Assembly (NCBI GenBank): GCA_944350385.1
Contig: CALVOV010000010.1
Location: 1-34,333 of the forward strand
Direction: 5' to 3'
DNA length: 34,333 bases
From: an uncultured Bacilli bacterium
GTDB lineage: Bacteria; Bacillota_I; Bacilli_A; RF39; UBA660
A program made the translations under genes and the position numbers. How positions within the stretch are numbered: the first letter of the stretch is position 1; the number at the start of each line of letters is the position of its first letter. Below are positions 16,949-24,230 of the stretch, one piece after another. The notes beneath the pieces are model-generated. The model ran no database searches. It was not told where the DNA came from and was given only the letters and a program-made list of their open reading frames with translations.

Positions 16949-17312
16949 ATTCTTTTATCTTCTTAGTATTAATTCCAATCATACTACCTAGAGTAGAAGA
17001 AATTAAAATAATAATATTATATAAAATAAGTTTGATACTAATATTTTTTTGCATAATTGACACCAAAGTACAAAAAATAATTAGCATTATCCCTAATTTA
17101 ATACCATCTAAATATCCATTCTTTAAAGAGCTTCTTCCTAAAACAATACTATTTGCTAACAAGGTAATAATTAAAGTTCCAATTTTAAAAAATTTATAAG
17201 TATCAGTAGAAATATAATCAAAATAATATAATGTGGTAAGAATAAGAGTTGCTGCTAATAAAGAAAGAACAATACTTAATAGAGAAACAGAATACCTCTT
17301 AATAGTTTTCAT
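16947..17312 (-). CDS. TIGR04086-like (YrzE-type) membrane protein
   Basis: 121-aa protein made almost wholly of four hydrophobic segments (about residues 8-30, 41-62, 70-88 and 94-115) with short charged ends; the C-terminus is Lys-rich. Size, topology and the NSIVLGRSSLKNGYLDGIKLG loop fit the TIGR04086/YrzE family, whose function is unknown. The family call is by eye. SD AGAGGTGA (17316-17323 on the - strand) precedes ATG. It is divergent from a DUF421 gene, a neighbour I recall it also having in B. subtilis (yrzE-yrbG near spoVB). Confidence 0.65.
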   Translation of the reverse strand: MKTIKRYSVSLLSIVLSLLAATLILTTLYYFDYISTDTYKFFKIGTLIITLLANSIVLGRSSLKNGYLDGIKLGIMLIIFCTLVSIMQKNISIKLILYNIIILISSTLGSMIGINTKKIKE

Positions 17313-17315
17313 AAT

Positions 17316-17376
17316 TCACCTCTAATAAATTTTATGATTAAAAAAATAAAATATAACCATAATAAAATTAGGTGAT
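17316..17376. promoter_or_regulatory. Divergent mini-promoters for the TIGR04086 and DUF421 genes
   Basis: On the - strand CATAAA (17331-17336) is followed 7 nt later by AGAGGTGA. On the + strand CATAAT (17358-17363) is followed 6 nt later by AGGTGAT (17370-17376). The two -10 boxes are about 21 bp apart, so each -35 region overlaps the other promoter and the two may exclude each other. Confidence 0.5.
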
Positions 17377-17379
17377 ATA

Positions 17380-18024
17380 ATGAAATATTTTATGGTTTTA
17401 GGAAGAAGTTTCTTTTTCTACATTTTAATAGCCGTTACATATCGTTTAATGGGTAAAAGAGAAGTAGCAGAGTTATCCATAATGGATTTAGTAGTTTCTA
17501 TATTTATTGCACAAATAGCATCAATCAGTATAGAAAATTATGACAAATCAATACTTATGTCAATTATACCAATTTCAGTTTTAGTAGGACTACAAATAAT
17601 AAGTAGTATTGTAGAATTAAAAAGTCATAAAGCAAAGAAAATTATAGATGGAGAAAGTTCAGTAATAATAAATAAAGGAAAAGTAGATTTTGAAGAAATG
17701 TCAAAACAAAGATACAATTTAGAAGACATGCTGGTACAATTAAGAGAACAAGGAATAAAATCAATAGAAGAAGTAGATTACGCTATTCTAGAAACTAATG
17801 GAGAGTTATCAATCTTTAAAAAGCAAGATGATTTAACTGGTACTTATCCATTACCTGTAATAATTGATGGTAGAGTTCAAAAAGATACACTAATTCAAAT
17901 AGGAAAATCGGAAAAATGGTTAGAAACAGAATTGAATGCAGATAATCTAAAAGCAGTAGACGTTTTTTATGCTTTTTATAAAAGTAAAAACCTCTTTATT
18001 ATTAAAAAAGAAAGTATAAAGTGA
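17380..18024 (+). CDS. DUF421 (YetF/YrbG-type) membrane protein
   Basis: 214-aa protein: three N-terminal membrane helices (residues ~1-85) containing YRLMGKREVAELSIMDLVVSI, then the cytoplasmic DUF421/YetF alpha-beta domain with KIIDGESSVIINKGKVDFEEM and RYNLEDMLVQLREQGIKSIEEVDYAILETNG. The ~45 C-terminal residues (PLPVIIDGRVQKDTL...) are the usual tail. There is no DUF1657 extension, so it is not the 2Duf spore heat-resistance protein. The role is unproven; relatives occur in spore formers. SD AGGTGAT lies at 17370-17376. It ends with TGA at 18022-18024. Confidence 0.85.
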   Translation: MKYFMVLGRSFFFYILIAVTYRLMGKREVAELSIMDLVVSIFIAQIASISIENYDKSILMSIIPISVLVGLQIISSIVELKSHKAKKIIDGESSVIINKGKVDFEEMSKQRYNLEDMLVQLREQGIKSIEEVDYAILETNGELSIFKKQDDLTGTYPLPVIIDGRVQKDTLIQIGKSEKWLETELNADNLKAVDVFYAFYKSKNLFIIKKESIK

Positions 18025-18045
18025 CAAGATTCGTTTCTAATATAA

Positions 18046-18065
18046 GATAATATAGACTTGGTGAT
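18046..18065 (+). promoter_or_regulatory. -10 box and SD of the GHL10 lipoprotein gene
   Basis: GATAAT (18046-18051) followed 8 nt later by GGTGAT (18060-18065) and ATG 18069. GTGACA (18021-18026) is a possible -35, though the spacer is 19 nt. Confidence 0.45.
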
Positions 18066-18068
18066 GAT

Positions 18069-19214
18069 ATGAAAAAAATTATAATAGGAGTACTTTTAAT
18101 ACTTGTAATTTTTTCATGTGGTTTTAAAACTACCGAGTCAAAAAAAGAAATAAGAGGAATATTTATAAGTTATATAGATGAAAAAAATTATTTAACACCT
18201 GACATATCTGAGTCTAAAAAAAATATTGATAAAATTATTTCTAATGTGAAAAAAGATAAATTTAATTTAATAATTCTTCAAGTAAGAGCTAATGCAGATG
18301 CTCTATATAATTCTAAAATATATCCATTCTCTTCAATAATTACTGGAGAAGAAGGAATAGAATACTTTGATGTTTTAAAATACTTTGAAGAAAAATGCTT
18401 GGAAAATGGTTTAGAACTATATGCTTGGATTAATCCATATCGTATTAGAACAACAGAGGATATATCATCTATTACTGAAAAAAATCCATCTTATAAGTAC
18501 TTAAATAGTGACTATATTTATATAAATAATGGAATATACTTTAACCCTAGTAAGCAAGAAGTAGAAGACTTAATAGTTAAAGGAGTAGAAGAAATAGTTA
18601 CTAATTATAAGGTAAATGGTATTTTATTTGATGATTATTTTTATCCAAGTGATGATATAGATATAATAGATTACGAAAACTATTTAAAAAGCAATCCTTA
18701 TATTGATTTTCAAACTTATCACCTAAATACTATTAATAAAATGGTTAAAAGAGTATATGACACCTGCCATGAAAATAACGTTTTATTTGGTATTAGCCCG
18801 GATGGTAATATAGAAAATAACTATGCCTACTTATATGCAGATATTTATAAATGGGTTAGTGAAACAGGATATATAGATTTTATTATGCCACAAATATATT
18901 ATGGATTTTTTAATGAAACAATGCCGTTTTATAACGTTATTAGAGAGTGGGATAAAATAATAACCAATAAAAACATTGAATTAATTATTGCTTTAGCTTT
19001 ATATAAATCTGGCAATATTGATAATTATGCTAAAAGCGGTAGAGAAGAATGGATTAAATATAGCGATATCATAAAAAGGCAAATAATACTATCTAGAAAC
19101 TTAAAGAATTATTCAGGATTTGCTTTATTTAGATATGATTATATGTATAATGAAGAATTACAAAATGATAATGTCATTCAAGAAATAAAAAAAATACAAG
19201 AAATTTTAAACTAA
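18069..19214 (+). CDS. GHL10/DUF187 (YngK-like) glycoside hydrolase-like lipoprotein
   Basis: 381-aa protein with a short hydrophobic signal ending in IFSC (Cys17), a probable lipobox, so it should be anchored outside the membrane. The body matches the GHL10 TIM-barrel family: KEIRGIFISYID at the first strand, LIILQVRANADALYNSKIYPFS, LELYAWINPYRI, VNGILFDDYFYP and YIDFIMPQIYYGF. The family includes B. subtilis YngK and is related to alpha-amylase-type barrels; activity on glycans is presumed but not proven. DD in LFDDYFYP and the acidic residue near FGISPDGN are likely active-site candidates. It stands alone between the DUF421 gene and the pilin genes. Confidence 0.85.
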   Translation: MKKIIIGVLLILVIFSCGFKTTESKKEIRGIFISYIDEKNYLTPDISESKKNIDKIISNVKKDKFNLIILQVRANADALYNSKIYPFSSIITGEEGIEYFDVLKYFEEKCLENGLELYAWINPYRIRTTEDISSITEKNPSYKYLNSDYIYINNGIYFNPSKQEVEDLIVKGVEEIVTNYKVNGILFDDYFYPSDDIDIIDYENYLKSNPYIDFQTYHLNTINKMVKRVYDTCHENNVLFGISPDGNIENNYAYLYADIYKWVSETGYIDFIMPQIYYGFFNETMPFYNVIREWDKIITNKNIELIIALALYKSGNIDNYAKSGREEWIKYSDIIKRQIILSRNLKNYSGFALFRYDYMYNEELQNDNVIQEIKKIQEILN

Positions 19215-19240
19215 GACTTTCATTTTACATAAACATTATC

Positions 19241-19266
19241 TATAATTAATGTAAAGGTAGGGTGAA
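19241..19266 (+). promoter_or_regulatory. -10 box and SD of the first pilin gene
   Basis: TATAAT (19241-19246) with TTTCAT (19218-19223) as a weak -35 at 17 nt; SD TAGGGTGA at 19258-19265. Confidence 0.5.
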
Positions 19267-19269
19267 AAA

Positions 19270-19815
19270 ATGAAAGAAAAATTAGATAAAAAAGGTTTTA
19301 CATTAGTTGAATTACTTGCCACAATAGTACTTTTAGGTCTTTTAACAGCTATTGCTGCTCCTAATATTATTGGTATATTGCAAAGTACTAAATTAGATAC
19401 TTACATCGAAGATGGTAAAAAATTGGGAACACTAGCAGAATATAAAATTAGAGGTAATAGTAATATAACAAAACCAGGAAATAATCAATGTATTGGAATG
19501 ACTATGGAATATCTTGGAATGTCAGAATTTAAAAATCCACCATACGATGGTCAATATCAAGGTAGTGAATCTTATGTTATTATCAAAAATGTAGGAGGAA
19601 CTTATTATTACTATGTTCAACTAATTGAAAAAGATCCAGATGGAAAATATGGTGGTATTACCTTGAGAGCTTTAACTGATCTTTCAGCTGAAGATAGTAG
19701 AAAATATGTTACAACTGGTAATGCTACTGCGACTGCTTTAACTGCAACTACTACTTCAATCAATGTACCAGCAGGTGGTTCTTCATGTACATTAGTCGAA
19801 ACTTACATTAATTAA
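19270..19815 (+). CDS. Type IV pilin-like protein (prepilin with class III signal)
   Basis: 181-aa protein with a prepilin signal: MKEKLDKKG before F10TLVELLATIVLLGLLTAIA. Cleavage after Gly9 by a PilD-type peptidase would leave mature Phe1 and the conserved Glu at +5 (E14). The hydrophobic N-terminal helix runs to about residue 37. The globular part is Thr/Gly/Tyr-rich (GGTYYYYVQ, ATATALTATTTS) and has just two Cys, C74 and C173, the second nine residues from the end, suggesting a disulfide that ties down the C-terminus. No pilus ATPase, platform protein or prepilin peptidase is in the window. Composition is richer in Ala/Thr/Gly than the Lys/Asn/Ile-rich neighbours. It could be a major pilin, minor pilin or secretion pseudopilin. 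Confidence 0.88.
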   Translation: MKEKLDKKGFTLVELLATIVLLGLLTAIAAPNIIGILQSTKLDTYIEDGKKLGTLAEYKIRGNSNITKPGNNQCIGMTMEYLGMSEFKNPPYDGQYQGSESYVIIKNVGGTYYYYVQLIEKDPDGKYGGITLRALTDLSAEDSRKYVTTGNATATALTATTTSINVPAGGSSCTLVETYIN

Positions 19816-19819
19816 AAGT

Positions 19820-19844
19820 AATTTACAACCACATTGTAAATTTT
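19820..19844 (+). terminator. Terminator between the pilin genes
   Basis: Perfect 9-bp stem (19820-19828 with 19834-19842) with a CCACA loop and a short T-tract. The stem is AT-rich, so termination may be partial. The second pilin nevertheless has its own promoter. Confidence 0.6.
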
Positions 19845-19854
19845 AAAAAAATAG

Positions 19855-19883
19855 TTGAAAGTAAAAAATTAATATGATATAGT
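19855..19883 (+). promoter_or_regulatory. Strong promoter of the second pilin gene
   Basis: TTGAAA (19855-19860), 17-nt spacer ending in an extended -10 TGA, then TATAGT (19878-19883). The predicted leader to ATG 19924 is about 34 nt, longer than at most genes here. Confidence 0.75.
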
Positions 19884-19923
19884 TAAAATGTAATAATTAA
19901 GAATAGGAAAGAGAGTGAAAAAA

Positions 19924-20544
19924 ATGGCAAAAAATGCTAAAAAAGCAAGCAAACAAGCTGGATTTACATTAATCGAATTGTTAGCAGTTATTACAATTAT
20001 GGGTATCTTGATGATGGTAGCTATACCAGCAGTTTCAAGAACAATTGAAAATTCAAGAAGGGATACATTCGCAAACACAGCAGATCAATATATTGCAGGA
20101 GTTAAGAATGCAGTATCAGCAGATGAGTTAAAATGTACTACAGCAACTGACACAGCTATGAACACTAAAATAGCAGCAGTTCCAAATGGTACATATTATC
20201 TTAATCTTTCAACAACTACAGTAGCCACTGGTACTGGTAATGGAAAAGGTACATTTGATTATCAACAACAAACAACAGACTTAATTGAATCAGGTGGAAA
20301 ATCAGCTTGGAGTAATGCAGAAGTTAGAGGATATGTTAAAATCGATAAATCTGTAACTGGTACTACAACTACATATGATTATTCAATAGTTTTAGTTGAT
20401 ACTGGAGCTCATGGTATTGGCACTTTAGCTGCAACACCAGTTGAAAGATCTGCAGTATTATCTTCAGTTACAACTCCAACATTCAATGGAATGACTTTCC
20501 AAAAAACTGGATCTGGACAATATGAATGTAAATTAGCTTCATAA
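19924..20544 (+). CDS. Type IV pilin-like protein, second copy
   Basis: 206-aa prepilin: a Lys/Ala-rich leader of 13 residues, then G13 | F14TLIELLAVITIMGILMMVAIP with Glu at mature +5 (E18). The amphipathic remainder of the helix (TIENSRRDTFANTADQYIAGVKN) leads to a Thr-rich globular domain. It again has exactly two Cys, C71 just after the helix and C202 four residues before the end, the same layout as the upstream pilin though the globular sequences differ. The start is ATG 19924; the in-frame GTG at 19915 lies within the likely SD (GAGAGTGA, 19911-19918). A separate strong promoter and terminator make it monocistronic, which suits an abundant major pilin (inference). Confidence 0.9.
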   Translation: MAKNAKKASKQAGFTLIELLAVITIMGILMMVAIPAVSRTIENSRRDTFANTADQYIAGVKNAVSADELKCTTATDTAMNTKIAAVPNGTYYLNLSTTTVATGTGNGKGTFDYQQQTTDLIESGGKSAWSNAEVRGYVKIDKSVTGTTTTYDYSIVLVDTGAHGIGTLAATPVERSAVLSSVTTPTFNGMTFQKTGSGQYECKLAS

Positions 20545-20557
20545 TTAAAAAAACTAT

Positions 20558-20584
20558 AAGACTTCGCAAGAAGTCTTTTTTTTG
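20558..20584 (+). terminator. Strong terminator after the second pilin gene
   Basis: Stem 20559-20565 with 20570-20576 closed by a GCAA tetraloop and followed by eight T (20577-20583 and on). One of the best terminators in the window. Confidence 0.92.
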
Positions 20585-20595
20585 TTTTTAAAAAA

Positions 20596-20616
20596 TGATA
20601 TATTAATTATGGTGAT
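20596..20616 (+). promoter_or_regulatory. Extended -10 promoter and SD of nfo
   Basis: TGA-TATATT (20596-20604) followed six nt later by GGTGAT (20611-20616) and ATG 20620. The -35 would fall in the T-tract of the preceding terminator. Confidence 0.55.
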
Positions 20617-20619
20617 ATT

Positions 20620-21510
20620 ATGTTATATATTGGTAGTCATGTAGGTTTTAAAAAAGATACACAGTTACTAGGAAGTTTAGAAGAAGCCATTAGTTACGGA
20701 TCTAATACTTTTATGTTTTATACAGGAGCACCTCAAAATACAATTAGAAGTAATATAGAAGATGGATTAACTTTAAAAGCTTTAATGAAAATGAAAGAGA
20801 TTAATTTTGATTATTCTAAAGTTGTAGTCCACGCTCCATATATTATTAATTTAGCTAATCCAGATAAAGAAAAATATAATTTTTCAATAAGATTTCTTCA
20901 AGAAGAAATTAATCGTTGTGAACAATTAGGCATCAAATACCTAGTATTACACCCAGGTAGTCATGTCGGTGAAGGTATTCAAGCAGGAATAGATAATATT
21001 GTTAAGGGACTAAATATAATATTTAGTAATGTTAATACTGATGTTAAAATATTATTAGAAACAATGGCAGGAAAAGGTACAGAAGTTGGTTCTAAACTAG
21101 AAGAAATAAAGGCTATAATTGATAATTGTCAATATAAAGATAATTTAGGAGTATGTCTAGATACTTGTCACTTACATGATAGTGGTTATGATATGAAAAA
21201 CTTTTCTTTTTTTCTAGACCAATTTGATAAATTAATAGGTATCAACAAAATTGGCTGTGTTCATATTAATGATAGTAAAAATGAACAATCAACTCATAAA
21301 GATAGACATGAAAACATAGGTTTTGGTAAAATAGGCTTCAATAATTTAATAAATATCATATATAATGAAAAATTAAATGATATTCCTAAAATATTAGAAA
21401 CTCCCTATGTAGACAAAATATATCCTCCATATAAATATGAAATAGAAATGATTAAAGCTAAAAAATTTGATGAAAATCTACTAGAAAAAATAAAAAATAA
21501 GACTAAATAA
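20620..21510 (+). CDS. nfo: Deoxyribonuclease IV (endonuclease IV)
   Basis: 296-aa zinc-dependent AP endonuclease of base-excision repair. It begins IGSHVGF and shows the family landmarks VVVHAPYIINLANP, YLVLHPGSHVGEG, ILLETMAGKGTEVG, LGVCLDTCHLHDSGYD, VHINDSKNEQSTHKDRHENIGFGKIG and ILETPY, which supply the His/Glu/Asp ligands of the trinuclear zinc site. Length is standard. It is transcribed alone from a minimal promoter. The convergent DUF2624-like gene overlaps its last 8 nt; in B. subtilis nfo (yqfS) also lies beside yqfT, so the association is old although orientation differs. Confidence 0.97.
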   Translation: MLYIGSHVGFKKDTQLLGSLEEAISYGSNTFMFYTGAPQNTIRSNIEDGLTLKALMKMKEINFDYSKVVVHAPYIINLANPDKEKYNFSIRFLQEEINRCEQLGIKYLVLHPGSHVGEGIQAGIDNIVKGLNIIFSNVNTDVKILLETMAGKGTEVGSKLEEIKAIIDNCQYKDNLGVCLDTCHLHDSGYDMKNFSFFLDQFDKLIGINKIGCVHINDSKNEQSTHKDRHENIGFGKIGFNNLINIIYNEKLNDIPKILETPYVDKIYPPYKYEIEMIKAKKFDENLLEKIKNKTK

Positions 21511-21528
21511 TATTTTTAGCCTTATTTT
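21494..21528. terminator. Bidirectional terminator holding both stop codons of nfo and its convergent neighbour
   Basis: A long imperfect hairpin: 21494-21501 pairs with 21521-21528 and 21503-21507 with 21515-21519, separated by one A-C mismatch. The nfo TAA (21508-21510) begins the loop and the opposite gene's TAG (21503-21505) lies in the stem. Confidence 0.75.
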
Positions 21529-21763
21529 CTTTATATATTTTTTCTATAGCATAATACAAATCTTTTCTAATATATGGTTTGAGTTTTACTATAGAATTTT
21601 CATTTTCCAGTAATTCCCTATAATTTTCTAAAATAAATTTATATAGAATTGATACTTCTTCATCCGAAACATATATGTCACATGCCTTAGCAAATTCCCG
21701 AATATGTTCAGGAGCTAATAAATGAATATACTTTAGTATTTGTTCTTTATAAATATAAATCAC
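21503..21763 (-). CDS. Small helical protein, DUF2624 (YqfT)-like
   Basis: Up to 86 aa, all-helical and charged, without a signal peptide or Cys-rich motif. The stretch LAPEHIREFAKACDIYVSDEEVSILYKFILENY resembles the N-terminal half of DUF2624/YqfT, a small family of unknown function encoded beside nfo in Bacilli; both the likeness and the position support the call, though no search was possible. The start is unusual. The first in-frame accepted codon is GTG (21761-21763), but this GTG is itself part of AGAGGTGAT, the SD used elsewhere in this window. The codon at normal spacing after that SD is ATT (21752-21754). CATAAA (21775-21780, - strand) is a matching -10 box. Confidence 0.6.
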   Translation of the reverse strand: MIYIYKEQILKYIHLLAPEHIREFAKACDIYVSDEEVSILYKFILENYRELLENENSIVKLKPYIRKDLYYAIEKIYKENKAKNII

Positions 21764-21827
21764 CTCTAGTTAAATTTATGAAATAGTTTTAAAAATATGT
21801 GATAAACTAATAAAGGAGGAAAAAGGC

Positions 21828-23891
21828 ATGCGTAAAAAGAAAAGAGTGTATCAAGAAACAAAAAATGTTAATTATGACTTTGTAGTTCAAAATAGATTTA
21901 TATTTATTTTATGTTTTATTTTAATAATTTTTTTAATATTATTTATAAAATTATTTAATGTAATGATTATTGAGAAAAAAGTGTATGATGAAAGAATAGA
22001 AAATTTAACATCTTCAATAACAATGGGTGAAAGTACTCCAAGAGGAAGAATACTAGATAGAAATTACAATGTTATAGTAGATAATATTGCTGTAAAGACC
22101 ATAATATATCGAAAAAATAAAGATACTAGCACTAAAGAAATGCTTGCTTTAGCGCATACTGTTGCAAAACATTTAGATATCGATATTTCAATTTTAACAA
22201 CCAGATCTAAAAAAGAATATTATGAAGCTAGTTATCCTGAAGAATGCAAAAAATTAATTACAGATGCTGAATATGAAAAATTAACTCAAAAGAAATTAAC
22301 AGTTGATGATATCTATGAACTAAAGATAGAAAGAATCACTCCTGAAATGTTAAGTAAATTGACAGAAAGTGATTTAGAAGTAGCTCAATTATACTATCTA
22401 ATGAACAGAGGTTATGGTTATTCAGAAAAAACCATCAAATCAAATGTTTCAGATGCTGAATATGCTTATATTAGTGAAAATGTCGCTAATTTAAAAGGAT
22501 TTAATACAAGTATTAGTTGGGAGAGGTCATACCCTTATGGGGATACTTTAAAATCAATTCTAGGTACAGTATCTAGTGCTAAACAAGGAATACCTGCTGA
22601 AGATAAAGAATATTATCTTAGTTTAGGTTATTCTCTAGATGATAGAGTAGGTTTAAGCTATTTAGAAAAAGAATATGAAAGTTATCTAAAAGGTGAAAAA
22701 TCTCAATATGAAATAGTTAGTTCTACTGAGACAAGATTGATAAAAGAAGGTTCCAGAGGAAATGATATAGTATTAAGTATTGATATCAATCTTCAACAAC
22801 AAGTAGAGAGAATTATTGAAGAACAATTGCTTAGAGCTAAAACAGAAGCTAATACTGAATATTATGATCACTCAAGTGTCATTTTACAAGATCCAAATAC
22901 TGGAGAAATTCTTGTAATGGCTTCAAAACGTCTCGTAAATGGTGAAATAATAGACAATGTTCGTAGTATTTTAACATCACCAATCACCCCGGGATCAGTA
23001 GTAAAAGGTGCATCAATGTTAGTAGGATATAATACAGGAGCAATAAAGATAGGAGAATACATGGTTGATGAATGTATAAAAGTTGCAGGTGTAGCAGAAA
23101 AGTGCTCTTCACAGACGTTAGGAAGAATTAATGACATAGCAGCCTTAGCTAAATCAAGTAATGTTTACCAATTTAAAACAGCTATAAGAGTTAATGGACA
23201 AGAATATTATCGAAATATGAAAATGAACTTCAATCAGTCAGCTTTTGACACTTATAGAGATATGTATCATTCTTTTGGATTAGGAGTAAAAACAGGTATT
23301 GACTTACCAGTTGAAAGTGCGGGATATGGTGCTAAAAAAGATAAAGCAGCTGGAAATTTACTTGACTTTGTTATGGGTCAATACGAAACCTATACACCAT
23401 TACAATTATCTCAATATATTTCAACTATAGCTAATAATGGAAAAAGAATGCAAACACATTTATTAAAAGAAGTACATGCATCAACTGATAGTACAGAATT
23501 AGGCGAAGTAATCTACTCATACGAGCCAAATGTATTAAATACTATTAAGACAAGAGCAGAGTATATGGCTAGAGTAAAAGAAGGATTTTATGCCGTAATG
23601 CATAGTTATGGTGGTTATGGTCGTGGTTATATAGAAGATAAATTAAATGCTGCTGGTAAAACAGGAACGTCGCAAAGTTTTATTGATAAAGATGGTAATG
23701 GTGTTATTGATACGGAAACAATTACTTCTTCTTTTGTAGGTTATGCACCAGCTGACAATCCAAAAGTTAGTATTGTAGTAACTTCACCTAACTCATCACA
23801 TCCAAATTCTAGTATAAATTATGCATCATTGGTAACCTTAAGAATCACTAAAGCTGTTATGAATGCCTATTATGATATGTATGGTATTTAA
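21828..23891 (+). CDS. Class B penicillin-binding protein (PbpA/PBP2-like transpeptidase)
   Basis: 687-aa monofunctional DD-transpeptidase that cross-links peptidoglycan. A Lys-rich cytoplasmic tail and one membrane anchor (about residues 25-50) lead to the N-terminal dimerisation domain (TPRGRILDRNYNVIVDN) and the transpeptidase domain with S390-V-V-K393 (PGSVVK), S443-S-N445 and K611-T-G613. An acidic loop DKDGNGVIDTE (620-630), close to an EF-hand/dockerin calcium loop, directly follows the KTG motif. Its place after nfo and before rpmG recalls B. subtilis pbpA, involved in elongation and spore outgrowth; SpoVD is less likely because no PASTA domain is present. SD AAAGGAGG is at 21812-21819. 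Confidence 0.92.
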   Translation: MRKKKRVYQETKNVNYDFVVQNRFIFILCFILIIFLILFIKLFNVMIIEKKVYDERIENLTSSITMGESTPRGRILDRNYNVIVDNIAVKTIIYRKNKDTSTKEMLALAHTVAKHLDIDISILTTRSKKEYYEASYPEECKKLITDAEYEKLTQKKLTVDDIYELKIERITPEMLSKLTESDLEVAQLYYLMNRGYGYSEKTIKSNVSDAEYAYISENVANLKGFNTSISWERSYPYGDTLKSILGTVSSAKQGIPAEDKEYYLSLGYSLDDRVGLSYLEKEYESYLKGEKSQYEIVSSTETRLIKEGSRGNDIVLSIDINLQQQVERIIEEQLLRAKTEANTEYYDHSSVILQDPNTGEILVMASKRLVNGEIIDNVRSILTSPITPGSVVKGASMLVGYNTGAIKIGEYMVDECIKVAGVAEKCSSQTLGRINDIAALAKSSNVYQFKTAIRVNGQEYYRNMKMNFNQSAFDTYRDMYHSFGLGVKTGIDLPVESAGYGAKKDKAAGNLLDFVMGQYETYTPLQLSQYISTIANNGKRMQTHLLKEVHASTDSTELGEVIYSYEPNVLNTIKTRAEYMARVKEGFYAVMHSYGGYGRGYIEDKLNAAGKTGTSQSFIDKDGNGVIDTETITSSFVGYAPADNPKVSIVVTSPNSSHPNSSINYASLVTLRITKAVMNAYYDMYGI

Positions 23892-23900
23892 AGAAAAATA

Positions 23901-23929
23901 TTGAAATTATCGAATATCTGTGCTAGAAT
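23901..23929 (+). promoter_or_regulatory. rpmG promoter P1 (extended -10)
   Basis: TTGAAA (23901-23906), 17-nt spacer ending in TGC, then TAGAAT (23924-23929), giving a leader of about 85 nt to rpmG. Confidence 0.7.
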
Positions 23930-23962
23930 ATAAAAGTCGTTAGTAAAAGAACTAAAAATCTT

Positions 23963-23991
23963 TTGCGAGTTTATTAATAGTTTGGTATAAT
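23963..23991 (+). promoter_or_regulatory. rpmG promoter P2
   Basis: TTGCGA (23963-23968), 17-nt spacer, perfect TATAAT (23986-23991), giving a leader of about 22 nt. Tandem promoters suit a highly expressed ribosomal protein and EF-P. Confidence 0.75.
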
Positions 23992-24019
23992 ACCAATAGA
24001 TGTAAGGAGGCAAAAAAAT

Positions 24020-24184
24020 ATGGCTAAAGTAGGAAACAGACAAATGAAAACTCTAGTTTGTAGTGAATGTAAAGAAGAAAATTACAGAGAAGAAAGAAAT
24101 GTAAGAAATACTACAGAACGTCTTGAATTAAATAGATATTGTCCTAGATGTAGAAAACATACAGTACATAAGGAGAAAAAATAA
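24020..24184 (+). CDS. rpmG: 50S ribosomal protein L33
   Basis: 54-aa L33, easily missed because of its size. It has the zinc-ribbon cysteines (C14, C17 and C41, C44) and is therefore the zinc-binding (C+) form, with the typical ends RNTTERLELNRYCPRCRKHT. Strong SD AAGGAGG at 24004-24010. It is expressed from two tandem promoters and followed by a terminator and efp. The C+ type implies normal use in zinc-replete conditions; any C- paralogue would be elsewhere. In B. subtilis rpmGA also lies in the neighbourhood of pbpA. Confidence 0.96.
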   Translation: MAKVGNRQMKTLVCSECKEENYREERNVRNTTERLELNRYCPRCRKHTVHKEKK

Positions 24185-24209
24185 AAAATAAGCTAACCAC
24201 TTATTTTTT
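24184..24209 (+). terminator. Terminator or attenuator between rpmG and efp
   Basis: AT-rich 9-bp stem (24184-24192 with 24200-24208), 7-nt loop, T-run to 24209. No clear efp promoter follows, so partial readthrough from rpmG may express efp. Confidence 0.65.
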
Positions 24210-24230
24210 GTATTATGAAGGAGAGTTTAT

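Noticed and set aside
17380..18024. 2Duf spore heat-resistance protein
   Set aside because: The C-terminal DUF1657 domain is absent; only DUF421 is present.
19270..20544. A phage tail or defence-island reading of the two pilin genes
   Set aside because: Both have textbook prepilin signals and pilin-like helices; no phage or defence genes adjoin them.
23930..24003. Riboswitch or zinc-responsive leader upstream of rpmG
   Set aside because: No recognisable aptamer or Zur box pattern, and only weak pairing; left as an open question in the findings.
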